Below, piece after piece: positions 45,220-54,909 of a stretch of 64,000 nt of DNA. Positions within the stretch are counted from its first letter, which is position 1; the number at the start of each line of letters is the position of its first letter. The notes under the pieces are model-generated. The model did no database searches and was not told the origin of the DNA. It saw nothing but the letters and a program-made list of their open reading frames with translations. Origin of the DNA: Henckelia pumila (taxonomy: Eukaryota; Streptophyta; Magnoliopsida; Lamiales; Gesneriaceae); contig NC_133121.1 in the NCBI RefSeq assembly GCF_033568475.1, positions 128,806,375 to 128,870,374 on the forward strand. Direction: 5' to 3'. Position numbers and translations under genes: made by a program.

Positions 45220-46920
45220 TCCGACACATGATATATAGGTTCCAAATCATGCATATAAACATAAACCAAGTATTGAGCAAAGTATACTAGCTTTTACAAT
45301 CTCTAATAGAACACAAACTAATCAAAAGCATAAGTTTATACAACTTGTTCCAAAGTTACTCCAACATAACATGCTACGTGTTCTACCATGCTTGCCATAC
45401 TTCTAAGTTCATCTACAACCCGAGTCCTCACGTGCTAGACTCTCTCTCCCAGCCATCAATGACATCGATGACTAGCTCCTGCCCCATCTGTTGTCATGCA
45501 CACATACAAAACAAGACAACAGCCAGATAAACTCCGGTGAGAAACATTTCTCAGTATAACCAACATATAGAGAAAGCGTTAAATAAATCATATCGACTCT
45601 ATTTACAACTCGACTCAACAAATAGAGTAATTAACGCTTCAAATAATAATTGATTCATATAACTTAGAGGCCATCAAGATTCATAAATGATCTTGACATG
45701 GATATCCATCTATCATAGCCATTCCGGGATAGAAAATAAGGTTAACCGCAACCTTGGCATAGAATCAATTCAATATACAATCATATCAACTTAAACTTAA
45801 AGATCCACTACCTGAGATGGATCGACAACATCAAAATAAATCAAAACATAACAAGTATGTGGTTTTTGCGGGCCAACTCAAGAATAGTCGTTCTTGAGTT
45901 TCAAAGTCCCTAACTCGCGATGTCGTCATTATACCTTCGAATATCTCAATTCTGAACTATTTGAATCTGAAATATAACATCAAAACATTCATATCAAACT
46001 TCATTTACGTCTATCATATCAAGATCGAATCAAAACCATCAATAATCTTCAATCAAAACCACTTCAAACCTCTTCTTCTTCTTCTTTGGTTTAAAGTTGA
46101 GGTTCTTGAGTCAATAGTCTCCGAATAAACTCTGAAACTGAAAATAAAATTTCTACAACATCAATAACATATCAATTAACATCTCAACTCAATCATCGGC
46201 TATCAAAACAGTCACAAAACACAAATCAACAGCGTAGCGATTGAAAATCGGTAACCGATGTAATCCCAAAATAATTTCTAACTTCAAATCAATCATTCGT
46301 ACAACATATATCAGCTCATATATCATCAAACTCTTCATAATATCAGCTATAAACAACAATCATAAGCTTGAAATCATGCTTGGATACGTTCAATACAAAT
46401 TTCTCAATCCGGTTTCGAGATAGAATCGCATAAACGTCGATAAACATAATCAAAAGCTTAAAATATGATCTCTGCCACAAACTCATTTTGAAATCCATAT
46501 AAAACATCATAAAACTTACACGAGATCGAAGCCCTCGTTACAAGGATTCCAGAACAATTTACGGAATCGAAATCGAACAACCGGAGCAAAAGTTACAAGG
46601 ATTTGAAGATCACAAATTCAAAGAAAATTGAAGAAGAACTCGGCTTCTGCTCTCAAAATTCTGAAGGACAATGGATTCTACACGTGCCATGCTGATACAT
46701 CTAATTAAAATCTGATAACTTTCAAGCATAATTGCAGTTTAGTCCCTTAATTCTTCAATATTTGAAATTTGGTCCTCGACCCTTATTTTAATTCAATTTC
46801 AATCCTAAATAATTTAAGAATATTAGAATTTAAATCAAAACTCTAAATATTCCCAAATTAAATATACTCAGATTAAAATTAAATAAGTTCGGATTAATAT
46901 AATTAATCACGGGCCTTACA
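45218..46920 (-). repeat. Truncated second LTR of the gypsy element (5' LTR)
   Basis: 1703 bp nearly identical to 34119-35820, with a few substitutions and single-base indels. It lacks the 377 bp of the inner end, including the palindromic array. Its outer end GGGCCTTACA abuts the TGATT duplication and then the viral frame. Its partner at 33742-35820 is complete. Confidence 0.9.
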
Positions 46921-46925
46921 TGATT

Positions 46926-47080
46926 TACTAGAACGCATTGAATAGGTAGAAAGGAGTAACCATACTCTACCTTCTGAAGTCTTAGGAAGACTAAAGGTGA
47001 ATAGTCTTAATCGGATTACTGAGTTACAACATAGGCTGTTAAAAATGGCAGGGCCATTTAGTAATCCCTTTAAAAAATAA
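46926..47080 (+). pseudogene. Pararetrovirus movement-protein frame, C-terminal part
   Basis: The last about 51 codons of the frame cut at 33741, in the same phase once one copy of the 5-bp duplication is discounted. It holds one stop (TAG, 46938-46940), then ends at TAA 47078-47080. That stop overlaps the polymerase start as TAATG. The tail is not recognisable as a domain. Confidence 0.7.
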
Positions 47081-49104
47081 TGACAACAAGTCCATTCTCC
47101 ATATACATTCTGATAGGAATGTTGTATGAACAATATAAGGCTGAATACTTTGCAGCTTATTTTGATTCGGGAGCAAAAATTTGTACAGCAAAAAGCGGAG
47201 TCTTCCTTGAAGAATATGAAGAAGAATTACCAAAAATTGCTGGACGAGATTTCTCTCGAAGAATTTTAATTCTTTGTAAAGGAATAAAACAAGCAGAGAT
47301 CCTTATGGGAGGAGCAGGTCAGACACCTTGGTATAAGGTAAAGACACCACCAATCTATTTCCATGATACAGGAGCTGATATCCTGTTGGGAAATAACTTC
47401 TTACAAATGTTTAAAAAGTACACACAAGACAATGAGTCAAGAAGGCTTATGTTCACTACAATTTGTGATCATAAAATTATCGTTCAAAAACTCAAGGTTG
47501 CTTTTTATCGACAATTTCCGATAATATTTCGCAGCCAGCGTGGTGATAAAGGACAACTTTTTCACCCAAAAATGAAAGATCCAAGAAGGTTTGGAGAAAC
47601 CATGTTGAAAATAACAACAGAACAAGAACTCCAAACAGAGGATATGGAGCTTCTCAATGTAACTCTACATCACAGAGATATAGAGTTAAAAAATAAGGTA
47701 TCCCTTGAAGATGTCAAAAAGAGGCTCAAAAAAAGTTATAACGAACATCCTTTGGCATGGTGGGATAGAAATCAACTCAAAGTCAGTCTTAATCTAAAGG
47801 AAGGCAAAGAGTATGAATTCGTCAGATATAAGCCTATCCCGATGAACATAACAGATCAAAGGGATATGAGAATGATTATCAAGGAACATTTGGACCTTGG
47901 TCTAATCAAAGAAAGAGTTTCACCATATAGCAGCCCAGGATTTTTGGTCAGAAATCATGGTGAAATAAAAAGAGAAAAACCTAGGTTAGTTATTAATTAC
48001 CAAGGTATTAATAAAATCCTGGAGTTTGACGGGTACTTCATACCCAGTAGAGAACATCTAATTAGCTGTGTACGAAATGCTAGAGTGTTCTCAAAATTTG
48101 ATTGTAAGTCTGGATTCTATCAGATAAGAATGGAAGAAGGCAGTAAGAAATTCACAGCCTTCTCTACTCCACAAGGACACTATATTTGGGAAGTTATGTC
48201 TATGGGATTGGCTAATGCACCCCAGATATTTCAAAGAAAGATGGATAACCTTTTTAAGGATTATTTCAACTTTATGTTTGTGTATATTGATGATATTCTT
48301 ATAGCATCAAAAAACATCGACGAACACGTTAAACATTTAGAGATTTTCTCTAAAATTTGCAAACAAGAGGGACTGGTCTTATCTGAAAAGAAAGCAGTCA
48401 TAGCAACAAGGAAAATTGAATTCCTTGGTATTGAGATTGATGAATCCGGAATAATTCTACAACCCCATATTGTGGAAAAGGTAAAGAATTTTCCAGATAA
48501 ACTCAAAGACGTAAAACAACTCCAGAGTTTTCTTGGAGTAGTTAATTTTTCAGGGATGTTCATTAACAACCTAGCAATGTACAAAAAGGTGTTCAGTCCT
48601 TTGTTAAAAAAGGATGCTAGGTTTATATGGACCGATGACCATACTAAAGGGGTAAACCAATTAAAGGAGATATGTAATAATCTCCCAAAAATGGCTATAC
48701 CCGTAGATGAAGATGATCTGGTGTTATTCACGGATGCCAGTGACGAATGGTGGGCAGCAGTCCTTACCAAGATCACCCCAGATGGAGAAATACCATGCAG
48801 ATACTGTAGCGGTCTTTTTTCAGAATCAGAGGCCATCATATGGCATATCAACGAGAAGGAATTTTATGCAGTTAAAAGGGCTTTCGAAAAATGGCCATTA
48901 TTTTTACTTGCTAAAAAATTCACGCTCAAAGTTGATAACACCCAGGTAAAAGCTTTCCTAAGAAATAAGATTGAATCTAAACCTGAGAAAGCTAGGTCAT
49001 TAAGATGGCAAGCATTATGTCAAAATTATATTTTTGATATTGTTATTATTAAATTTCATGAAAATATTCTTGCAGATTTCTTAACAAGAGATGGAAGGCA
49101 GTGA
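47080..49104 (+). CDS. Pararetrovirus protease-RT-RNase H polyprotein, intact ORF
   Basis: 674 uninterrupted codons from ATG 47080 (TAATG overlap with the upstream stop). Domains: aspartic protease with FDSGA (Asp 29); reverse transcriptase at residues about 250-440, with YIDD at 402-405 (both catalytic Asp present) and a KSGFYQIRM motif; RNase H with Asp 552, Glu 594, Asp 619 and Asp 666 all in place. There is no integrase, as expected for Caulimoviridae. The product would copy the pregenomic RNA. The reading frame is complete, but the flanking genes are broken. Whether it is transcribed cannot be seen. Confidence 0.9.
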   Translation: MTTSPFSIYILIGMLYEQYKAEYFAAYFDSGAKICTAKSGVFLEEYEEELPKIAGRDFSRRILILCKGIKQAEILMGGAGQTPWYKVKTPPIYFHDTGADILLGNNFLQMFKKYTQDNESRRLMFTTICDHKIIVQKLKVAFYRQFPIIFRSQRGDKGQLFHPKMKDPRRFGETMLKITTEQELQTEDMELLNVTLHHRDIELKNKVSLEDVKKRLKKSYNEHPLAWWDRNQLKVSLNLKEGKEYEFVRYKPIPMNITDQRDMRMIIKEHLDLGLIKERVSPYSSPGFLVRNHGEIKREKPRLVINYQGINKILEFDGYFIPSREHLISCVRNARVFSKFDCKSGFYQIRMEEGSKKFTAFSTPQGHYIWEVMSMGLANAPQIFQRKMDNLFKDYFNFMFVYIDDILIASKNIDEHVKHLEIFSKICKQEGLVLSEKKAVIATRKIEFLGIEIDESGIILQPHIVEKVKNFPDKLKDVKQLQSFLGVVNFSGMFINNLAMYKKVFSPLLKKDARFIWTDDHTKGVNQLKEICNNLPKMAIPVDEDDLVLFTDASDEWWAAVLTKITPDGEIPCRYCSGLFSESEAIIWHINEKEFYAVKRAFEKWPLFLLAKKFTLKVDNTQVKAFLRNKIESKPEKARSLRWQALCQNYIFDIVIIKFHENILADFLTRDGRQ

Positions 49105-50484
49105 CGTGGATTCCATCATGAAAATGCAGAGGCATCTCAGGGAACACCTTGGGTTGCTTCAAACCAAGTTCAACCAGTTAGCCATTAATGCTGAAATGGC
49201 AGGCAGGTTACAACAAGCTGATCGGATCAAAGTATCTAATCGAATTACAGGATGTATGCAAGCTCAAACACAACTTTGGGATGCTATTCAAGGGCCAATT
49301 GTGAAGGCTATAGAGAAACCATTGGTTTCTCATAAACAAGATATACTAAAACCACTGGTTTTACAAAAACAAGAAATACAACCACCGGTTGTGAACAAGA
49401 TGTTGAGGGATCTAAAACTCAAGAAACAAGTGCGAATCTATCATCAGCCTTTGATGATTTGGATGAAGCAACAATTGATGAGGATAACTCATCAAGTCAA
49501 CCCTCCGCCTCTGGGATAAAAGAGGAAGAGATCAATCTTAGGCCCAACACAGATAATGGAAAATCTAAGATCGATACTAACCCATCTATTATTTCTCTAT
49601 TTCAGGTTTACCAACAGAGGTGGGAGAAATTAAGTACAAGAAGTGAAATTAACCCTAACACTTGCAGGGTTGATGTAGCAGGGATATATCCAAGGGTTTG
49701 GCTAAAAAACAATGTCAATTCTAAAGATGTAAAGCTCTGATATAAATTTGAGGCTTTGGCCTCAGTTTATACAACGTCACCAAGCTTTCCGGAGATATCA
49801 CAGGTACCAAAATGGATTCAGGAAGCAGTCCAAGAAACATGGGCAAATAACGACCATTTGTCCAGAGGAGATGTGCTTGAATTATATTTCTTTAGTGCAG
49901 CTCCAGAACTAACCAGGAAAGGATCACACGAGCCTTTTCATTTCATCAAGCTGAGGAGACCTGACATGAATAATCAAAAATTCATCAAGGATCCCCTATC
50001 TGAAGAAATAACATTAGTGTCCACTTTTGGAGAAGATGAAATCTCAACCAGAAGGGCATGTGGTATTTGGGTTTGTCTCACCGAAATGGACAAGGTCAAG
50101 TTTTCGTTCAAATTTTATCAGAATTCTGTGAACGGATCATTCCTATTAAACACAATGACAGGAAAAACTACGGCTTTTGCGGAAGAAATATTCGAAAAGA
50201 AGAGAAACTTTTTGTGAAACAACAAGCTGCCGGGGAGTAAAGAGACTCGCCGAAAATTTTGTAACATGGCTCATATCAAAAGATGGTCAGAAAACATCTG
50301 CCCAGATTGTCCAAATCAGAAGGAGCCAGAATTCGGAAAAAACTTCAGACCCCGAACGGATCGAAAAGAATATTCCGAGACAAGCAAAGGTAGACAGGGA
50401 CCACCAAAGATGCGTTTTTTCAGGGGACCACTGCAAAAATAGAAGATGCCCCGACAACAATAAAGAAGACATGTGAGGAGGATA
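49091..50484 (+). pseudogene. Pararetrovirus last ORF, transactivator position
   Basis: ATG 49091 lies 14 bases inside the polymerase ORF, in another frame. The first part (to about 49395) has a coiled-coil-like start (REHLGLLQTKFNQLAINAEM) and repeated KPLVSHKQDI-type segments. It then shifts frame at about 49395 and again near 50215, with a TGA at 49738. The middle has FQVYQQRWEKLS and WIQEAVQETWANNDHL; the end has a C-H-C-x2-C cluster (CNMAHIKRW... CPDC). In position it matches the caulimovirus transactivator ORF. Sequence resemblance is weak, so function is inferred from order only. Confidence 0.6.
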
Positions 50485-50489
50485 GAGCC

Positions 50490-51289
50490 TGTAAGGTTTT
50501 GACAGTATGAAATCACAGAAATACCAGAAATAAATTTTCTAGTGTGTGTTATCTTTCAGTGTTATCAACACCTCATGATAACACTATGCAGCAGAATAAT
50601 TAACTAACAGTAAAAATAAATAGCACACAGATATTTATGCACAAGTATCAAATACTTGTGTGATGCCTCATGGCGAAATAATCACTAGAAAATCAAATCA
50701 GTTTACAAAAACCAACTAGTGATTGTTTTATGAAAATACTTTTCTTAACAGATTGAGAAAATAAAAGACTTCCTAAAAACTAGTAAGAACTAGAATAATA
50801 AACCAATAGGAAGTTCTCAACACATGTGCCGAAAAACAAAAGCCAAGGAACCACTTTCAGAACAACACTTCACTCGCGTGTTCTTCAGTGTTTCCAACAC
50901 TACTCGGCAACACTGTGTAACAGCTATGAGTACTCCAGAAATTCTTCAGATCTTCAAAGCTTCAGCTCGTGAATTCCTACAGTAACCAACATATATTTTC
51001 TGTGTATTTTTCTCTCTCTTTTCGTCTCTCTTCTAAACGTTCCACCATCTCCTTTAAATAGAGATTAAAATTCCTTCCATGATTAGAATCCTACAAAATA
51101 TGGAAACAAAGTTTATTAGGAAATAAACTCTTTTAAATTCAAAGGAATCATTTCTTACTAATTAAGGATAATTATAAATCTAGAAAATAATAAGTCTAGA
51201 AAGGCAAAACTCATAAATAAAATCTCATTAAAATTAGGAAAATATCATTAAGAAATTTATGTCTTGCAAGGCAAGTCATATTCCTTTCA
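50490..51289 (-). mobile_element. Solo LTR behind the viral ORFs
   Basis: 800 bp, plus-strand ends TGTAAGGTTTTGAC and TATTCCTTTCA. It has an exact 5-bp duplication GAGCC (50485-50489 and 51290-51294). There is no coding part, so it is a solo LTR. The minus strand carries CTATTTAAAGG near 51050, a fair TATA region, followed by a CT/GA-rich leader, which suggests minus orientation. It separates the end of the last viral ORF from the viral promoter. Confidence 0.85.
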
Positions 51290-51313
51290 GAGCCAAAAGA
51301 AAAAGGACAACAT

Positions 51314-51570
51314 GTGACTCCTCCACCAAAAGATGCCATCAATAATAGCATAACCGGACAAGGTGGATAACGGGTGACTCATCCACTAGCTAAAGATGTC
51401 ATTAATAATGGCATAGAAGGACAAGACAAAATAGCTGTAAGATTCCCTGAAGTTTCTCGATGAAACGAGTGGAACCTCAGCTATAAATACAAGCGTTCAA
51501 GGAAGCTGAAGACATCGATCATTCCCTTCAGTTTTCTTACAAATAAAACATTGTAATATTTCTCTTTCTG
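51314..51570 (+). promoter_or_regulatory. Pararetrovirus promoter with duplicated upstream block and poly(A) signal
   Basis: A block GTGACTCMTCCAC...AAAGATGYCATYAATAAT...GGACAAG is present twice (51314-51363 and 51374-51425, 60 bp apart). It is followed by the TATA box CTATAAATA at 51481-51489 and a poly(A) signal AATAAA at 51542-51547. The arrangement resembles the transcript promoter and terminator region of Caulimoviridae. The duplicated block is a candidate enhancer. Function is inferred from structure. Confidence 0.65.
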
Positions 51571-53500
51571 AGTTTGTATTAAGTTTTACATTTATGTATT
51601 CCAAGAACAAGGCTACTATGAGTAGCTAAAGTAGTTATCTCCTCCTCTTCAAAGGAGGTTGATTTATGAAATAATATGTTGTTTGAATAAATTTCCGAAG
51701 CTCTTCCCTATCATGTTATTTTATTTAAAAAATTAAGCTTTTACTATACGCCCTAAGGTAGGAAACGAAATAGGGCTGTGCTAGCTGCTGCTGAAGGAGT
51801 CTGTGTCAGGAACCATCGGTTGCGATCGCGTGGTTTGGTTGTGAGGAACAACTTGTAAAACCCGATGGACATAACCCGACAACAATGTGGTCAAATAGGT
51901 ATTCTGCTTTAATTTACTGACGGAAGCATGATGAGATTAAGTCTTTGTTTATTAAATAGGGAAATAAAGGGTAGAATGTGCATTATTTAGTTTTAAGGAT
52001 AAATTCAAGAAACTATTTAATGAATCAGGGATATATTTGAAAAATAAAAAGTGAAAGAGATATAATACGAAAAATAAAAAAGATACAGGGATATATTTAG
52101 AAATTATCCCAAAAATTGGATATGCAGCGTAGCAACCTCATGTTATTATTATTATTTTTTAAAAAATTACATAAATTATTCGTTCTGGTCTTTTCAAAAG
52201 ACATCCACAAATATTTTAAAAACAATGGTCAGACATAAGAAAATAATATGTAGGAATGAGGATATAAATGAAATCAGGAAAATCAACTCGATTTGAAATT
52301 AATGGGAATAAATACATATAATAATAGCCTACGCAGCCCTATGAAAATTGAAACCTGCTGCTAAAGAAACTCTACTGAATAAATGCATGAATTCCATCCC
52401 TAGCTCTCTCAGTACACAAGATCTTTATATGAATATTTAAATTGAAATAAAAAATACCGATGAACACCATGTTGCTTTTTTTTTTTTTTTAAATCTGTAA
52501 GATGTTCATATTGAAATAAAAAATATTTATTGACATCACACTATTTGTTTTTATACAAGATATTCATATAAAACATTTTTTATATAAAAAATATATCAAA
52601 AAACGCTACCAGCATAGCATAGAATGATCCCGTGAAATTCATTGTTTCCTAACTACATATAATTAGATCATTATTATCATAAAATATATTTGACGTTACT
52701 CTTATAAATATAATTATGATAAATTCTGCATGATAAATTATTCTAGATTTTTATAAAATAATAACATATAAAAATCAATGACTAACTTAGTAGTTAGGTA
52801 GGTGATCGTGTGGTTATTGTGTCGACTGTGCTAGCCTGTCTCCAGCTCCTTAAATACTCCACTAATTCTTTAATTTAATTTCATATACTTTAAAAAAAAA
52901 ATTTGAAAACATTGTCTAAATAGGTTAGTTTACCGAATCCTACTAATAATGTCAACATATCGCTTGATTTTTTTGGATATATACCGACACTTTTTGAGTG
53001 GCTTCCAATTTGTCACGAGGTATTTATATAATATATATAGCATGCAAGTACCAAATCAACTACATCAAAGGTCTATACACCCTTTGATCGATCAAATTAA
53101 TATCTACAATTAGAAACTCAACATAATTAGTAATCGAATTTGGGATATCTTTTGCTCAAATCCTTTTTTATCATATTCAAATCCTTCGATCTTAATTTTT
53201 CTCCAACACGACGACCCGAAAAAACAATTTTCTAATCATCCATCCATCATGGACATGGATCCAGCATGTGGAATATGCAAGGAACTCTAAAGTAAAAAGG
53301 ATGATGCATAGATTAATCAAATTTACATAACATAATACATGTGCCACCACATGCTTTGATTCATGCACCATCCTAGCTATAGCTATCTCACTTGCAAGCC
53401 AATATCGGGGCCAACTTAATTAATTAATTCCCACTTTCATATATCTCAATTAAGACACCGTGGTTTGAGTGATGAGATAACTAATACATAGATAAATAAT
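51571..53500. other. Viral leader remnant and intergenic DNA
   Basis: About 51570-51900 looks like viral leader (short open frames, AT-rich, no gene). About 51960-52120 is similar in inverted orientation to 30240-30400. From 52130 to 53500 there is AT-rich DNA with no recognised gene. Confidence 0.45.
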
Positions 53501-54840
53501 AGAGTTATTTGCACCAACCACTCATGTGAAATATTGAAAATGCATACTTCTCTTCTGTGAAATTTTAATAGGCATCTTAAACCCCGACCTTTAAAAAATT
53601 AGCACTTTTGCCCCTTCAGATGAGTGATTGTTGCGCACGCGCCCCTTATGCGACTGATCAAATATTTTGATTTTTTTTTTGCACCAAATACTCATGTGAA
53701 ATATTAAAAATGCATATTTAACCCCCGTGAAAATAATTTTTAAATCTATTCAACCCATAATAACAATTTTTAATAAAATCAAATTATAAATATTTAGCAA
53801 ACATTTTTTGTTTTATTATTTTTTATTTTAAATTTATTATCATTAATTAATTATTTTCTAAAAAATATTATTATTTTATCTTGTTATCATTATTTTATTA
53901 AACTCACTTCGTATTCAACTTTTTCATTAAACATGCATTCATAAACAAGTATTTAAATAATTTCAAGTACCAAAATATTGAACTAAACTGATAAGTTCAA
54001 ACATATTTCTTATTAAACCAAAATTTAAATTTTTCGAAAATATGCATTGCACAATTTATAATAAATAATAAAAAAATAACATGATTATATAATTCTAAAT
54101 CGAAAAAGTAGCATTCATGAACTTATAATTTGGTTCAATATTTTGGTATCTTTAGATATTTAAATCCTTATTTATGAATCATGTTTAATGGAAAAGTTGA
54201 AAACACGAATTGATTTGTTAAATAATGATAACGAGATAAAGTAATAATTTTTTTAGAAATAAATTAATTATAAATTATAAATTTAAAATAAAAAATAAAA
54301 ATAAATAAAATTAAAAATGTTTGGTACTTATCACGCACTTATCATTTTTTTTAATATTTTGATACTTTTAGGTATTTAAATCTCGTTTATGAATGCATTT
54401 TTAATGAAGAAGTTGGAAACAAGAATAAAGTTTAATAAAATAATGATAACTAGATAAAATAATAATATTTTTTTGAAAAAAAAATTATATAATCATAATA
54501 AATTAAAAATTAAAAATAAAATTAATAAAACGAAAAATGTTTGCTAAATATTTTATAATTAAATTTTAATAAAAAGTGTTTATTATGAGTTGATTAGATT
54601 TAAAAATCATTGTCACAAGGGTCAAATATGCATTTTTAATATTTCACAGGGATATTTGGTGCAAAAAAAATATCAAAATTTTTGCCCAGTCGCATGAGGG
54701 GCGCGTGCGCAACAATCATTCATTTGAAGGGGCGAGTGTGCTAATTTTTAAAAGGTCAAGGTTGAAGATGCTTATTAAAATTTCACTGGGGAGAAGTGTT
54801 CATTTTCAATATTGCACAGGGTGTTTGGTGCAATTAACTT
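53501..54840. mobile_element. Fold-back Mutator-like element with very long inverted repeats
   Basis: 1340 bp flanked by an exact 9-bp duplication ATAAATAAT (53492-53500 and 54841-54849), the length typical of Mutator-like elements. The two arms are inverted copies over about 450-500 bp (TTATTTGCACCAA at the left, reversed AGTTAATTGCACCAAAC at the right; both share GATTGTTGCGCACGCGCCCCT as an inner word). The right arm also holds a second, directly repeated AT-rich segment (about 54145-54320 and 54340-54560). There is no transposase ORF, so it is non-autonomous. Confidence 0.85.
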
Positions 54841-54909
54841 ATAAATAATATAATGTAATTAAAAATAAAAAGAAAAAATAATTAATATATTATTTGATTT
54901 GAGGGATAG

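Larger units (their letters stand above)
33742..46920 (-). mobile_element. Ty3/gypsy chromovirus-like element, minus strand, with nested insertions
   Basis: Inserted into the viral movement-protein frame with an exact 5-bp duplication TGATT (33737-33741 and 46921-46925). Plus-strand ends are TGTGGGGACC and GGGCCTTACA. The minus-strand order is 5' LTR (45218-46920, inner end lost), Athila-like DNA, gag, protease, RT, RNase H, integrase with chromodomain-like tail, and 3' LTR (33742-35820). A polypurine tract (GTGGGAGAGAAA on the minus strand) lies at 35821-35834. The first part of gag, the primer site and the inner 377 bp of the 5' LTR are missing. A solo LTR interrupts gag. The insertion post-dates the virus. 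Confidence 0.9.
30240..51900 (+). other. Endogenous pararetrovirus (Caulimoviridae-like), interrupted
   Basis: One integrated viral genome copy in two parts, 30240-33741 and 46926 to about 51900, split by nested retrotransposons. The order is primer site, coiled-coil ORF, coat protein, movement protein, protease-RT-RNase H, transactivator-position ORF, promoter. There is no integrase and there are no LTRs around it, which distinguishes it from gypsy elements. The separate CP, MP and polymerase ORFs recall cavemo- and solendoviruses more than badnaviruses, but the genus is not decided. The borders are approximate. Several ORFs are broken, so it is an old genomic copy. Confidence 0.85.
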
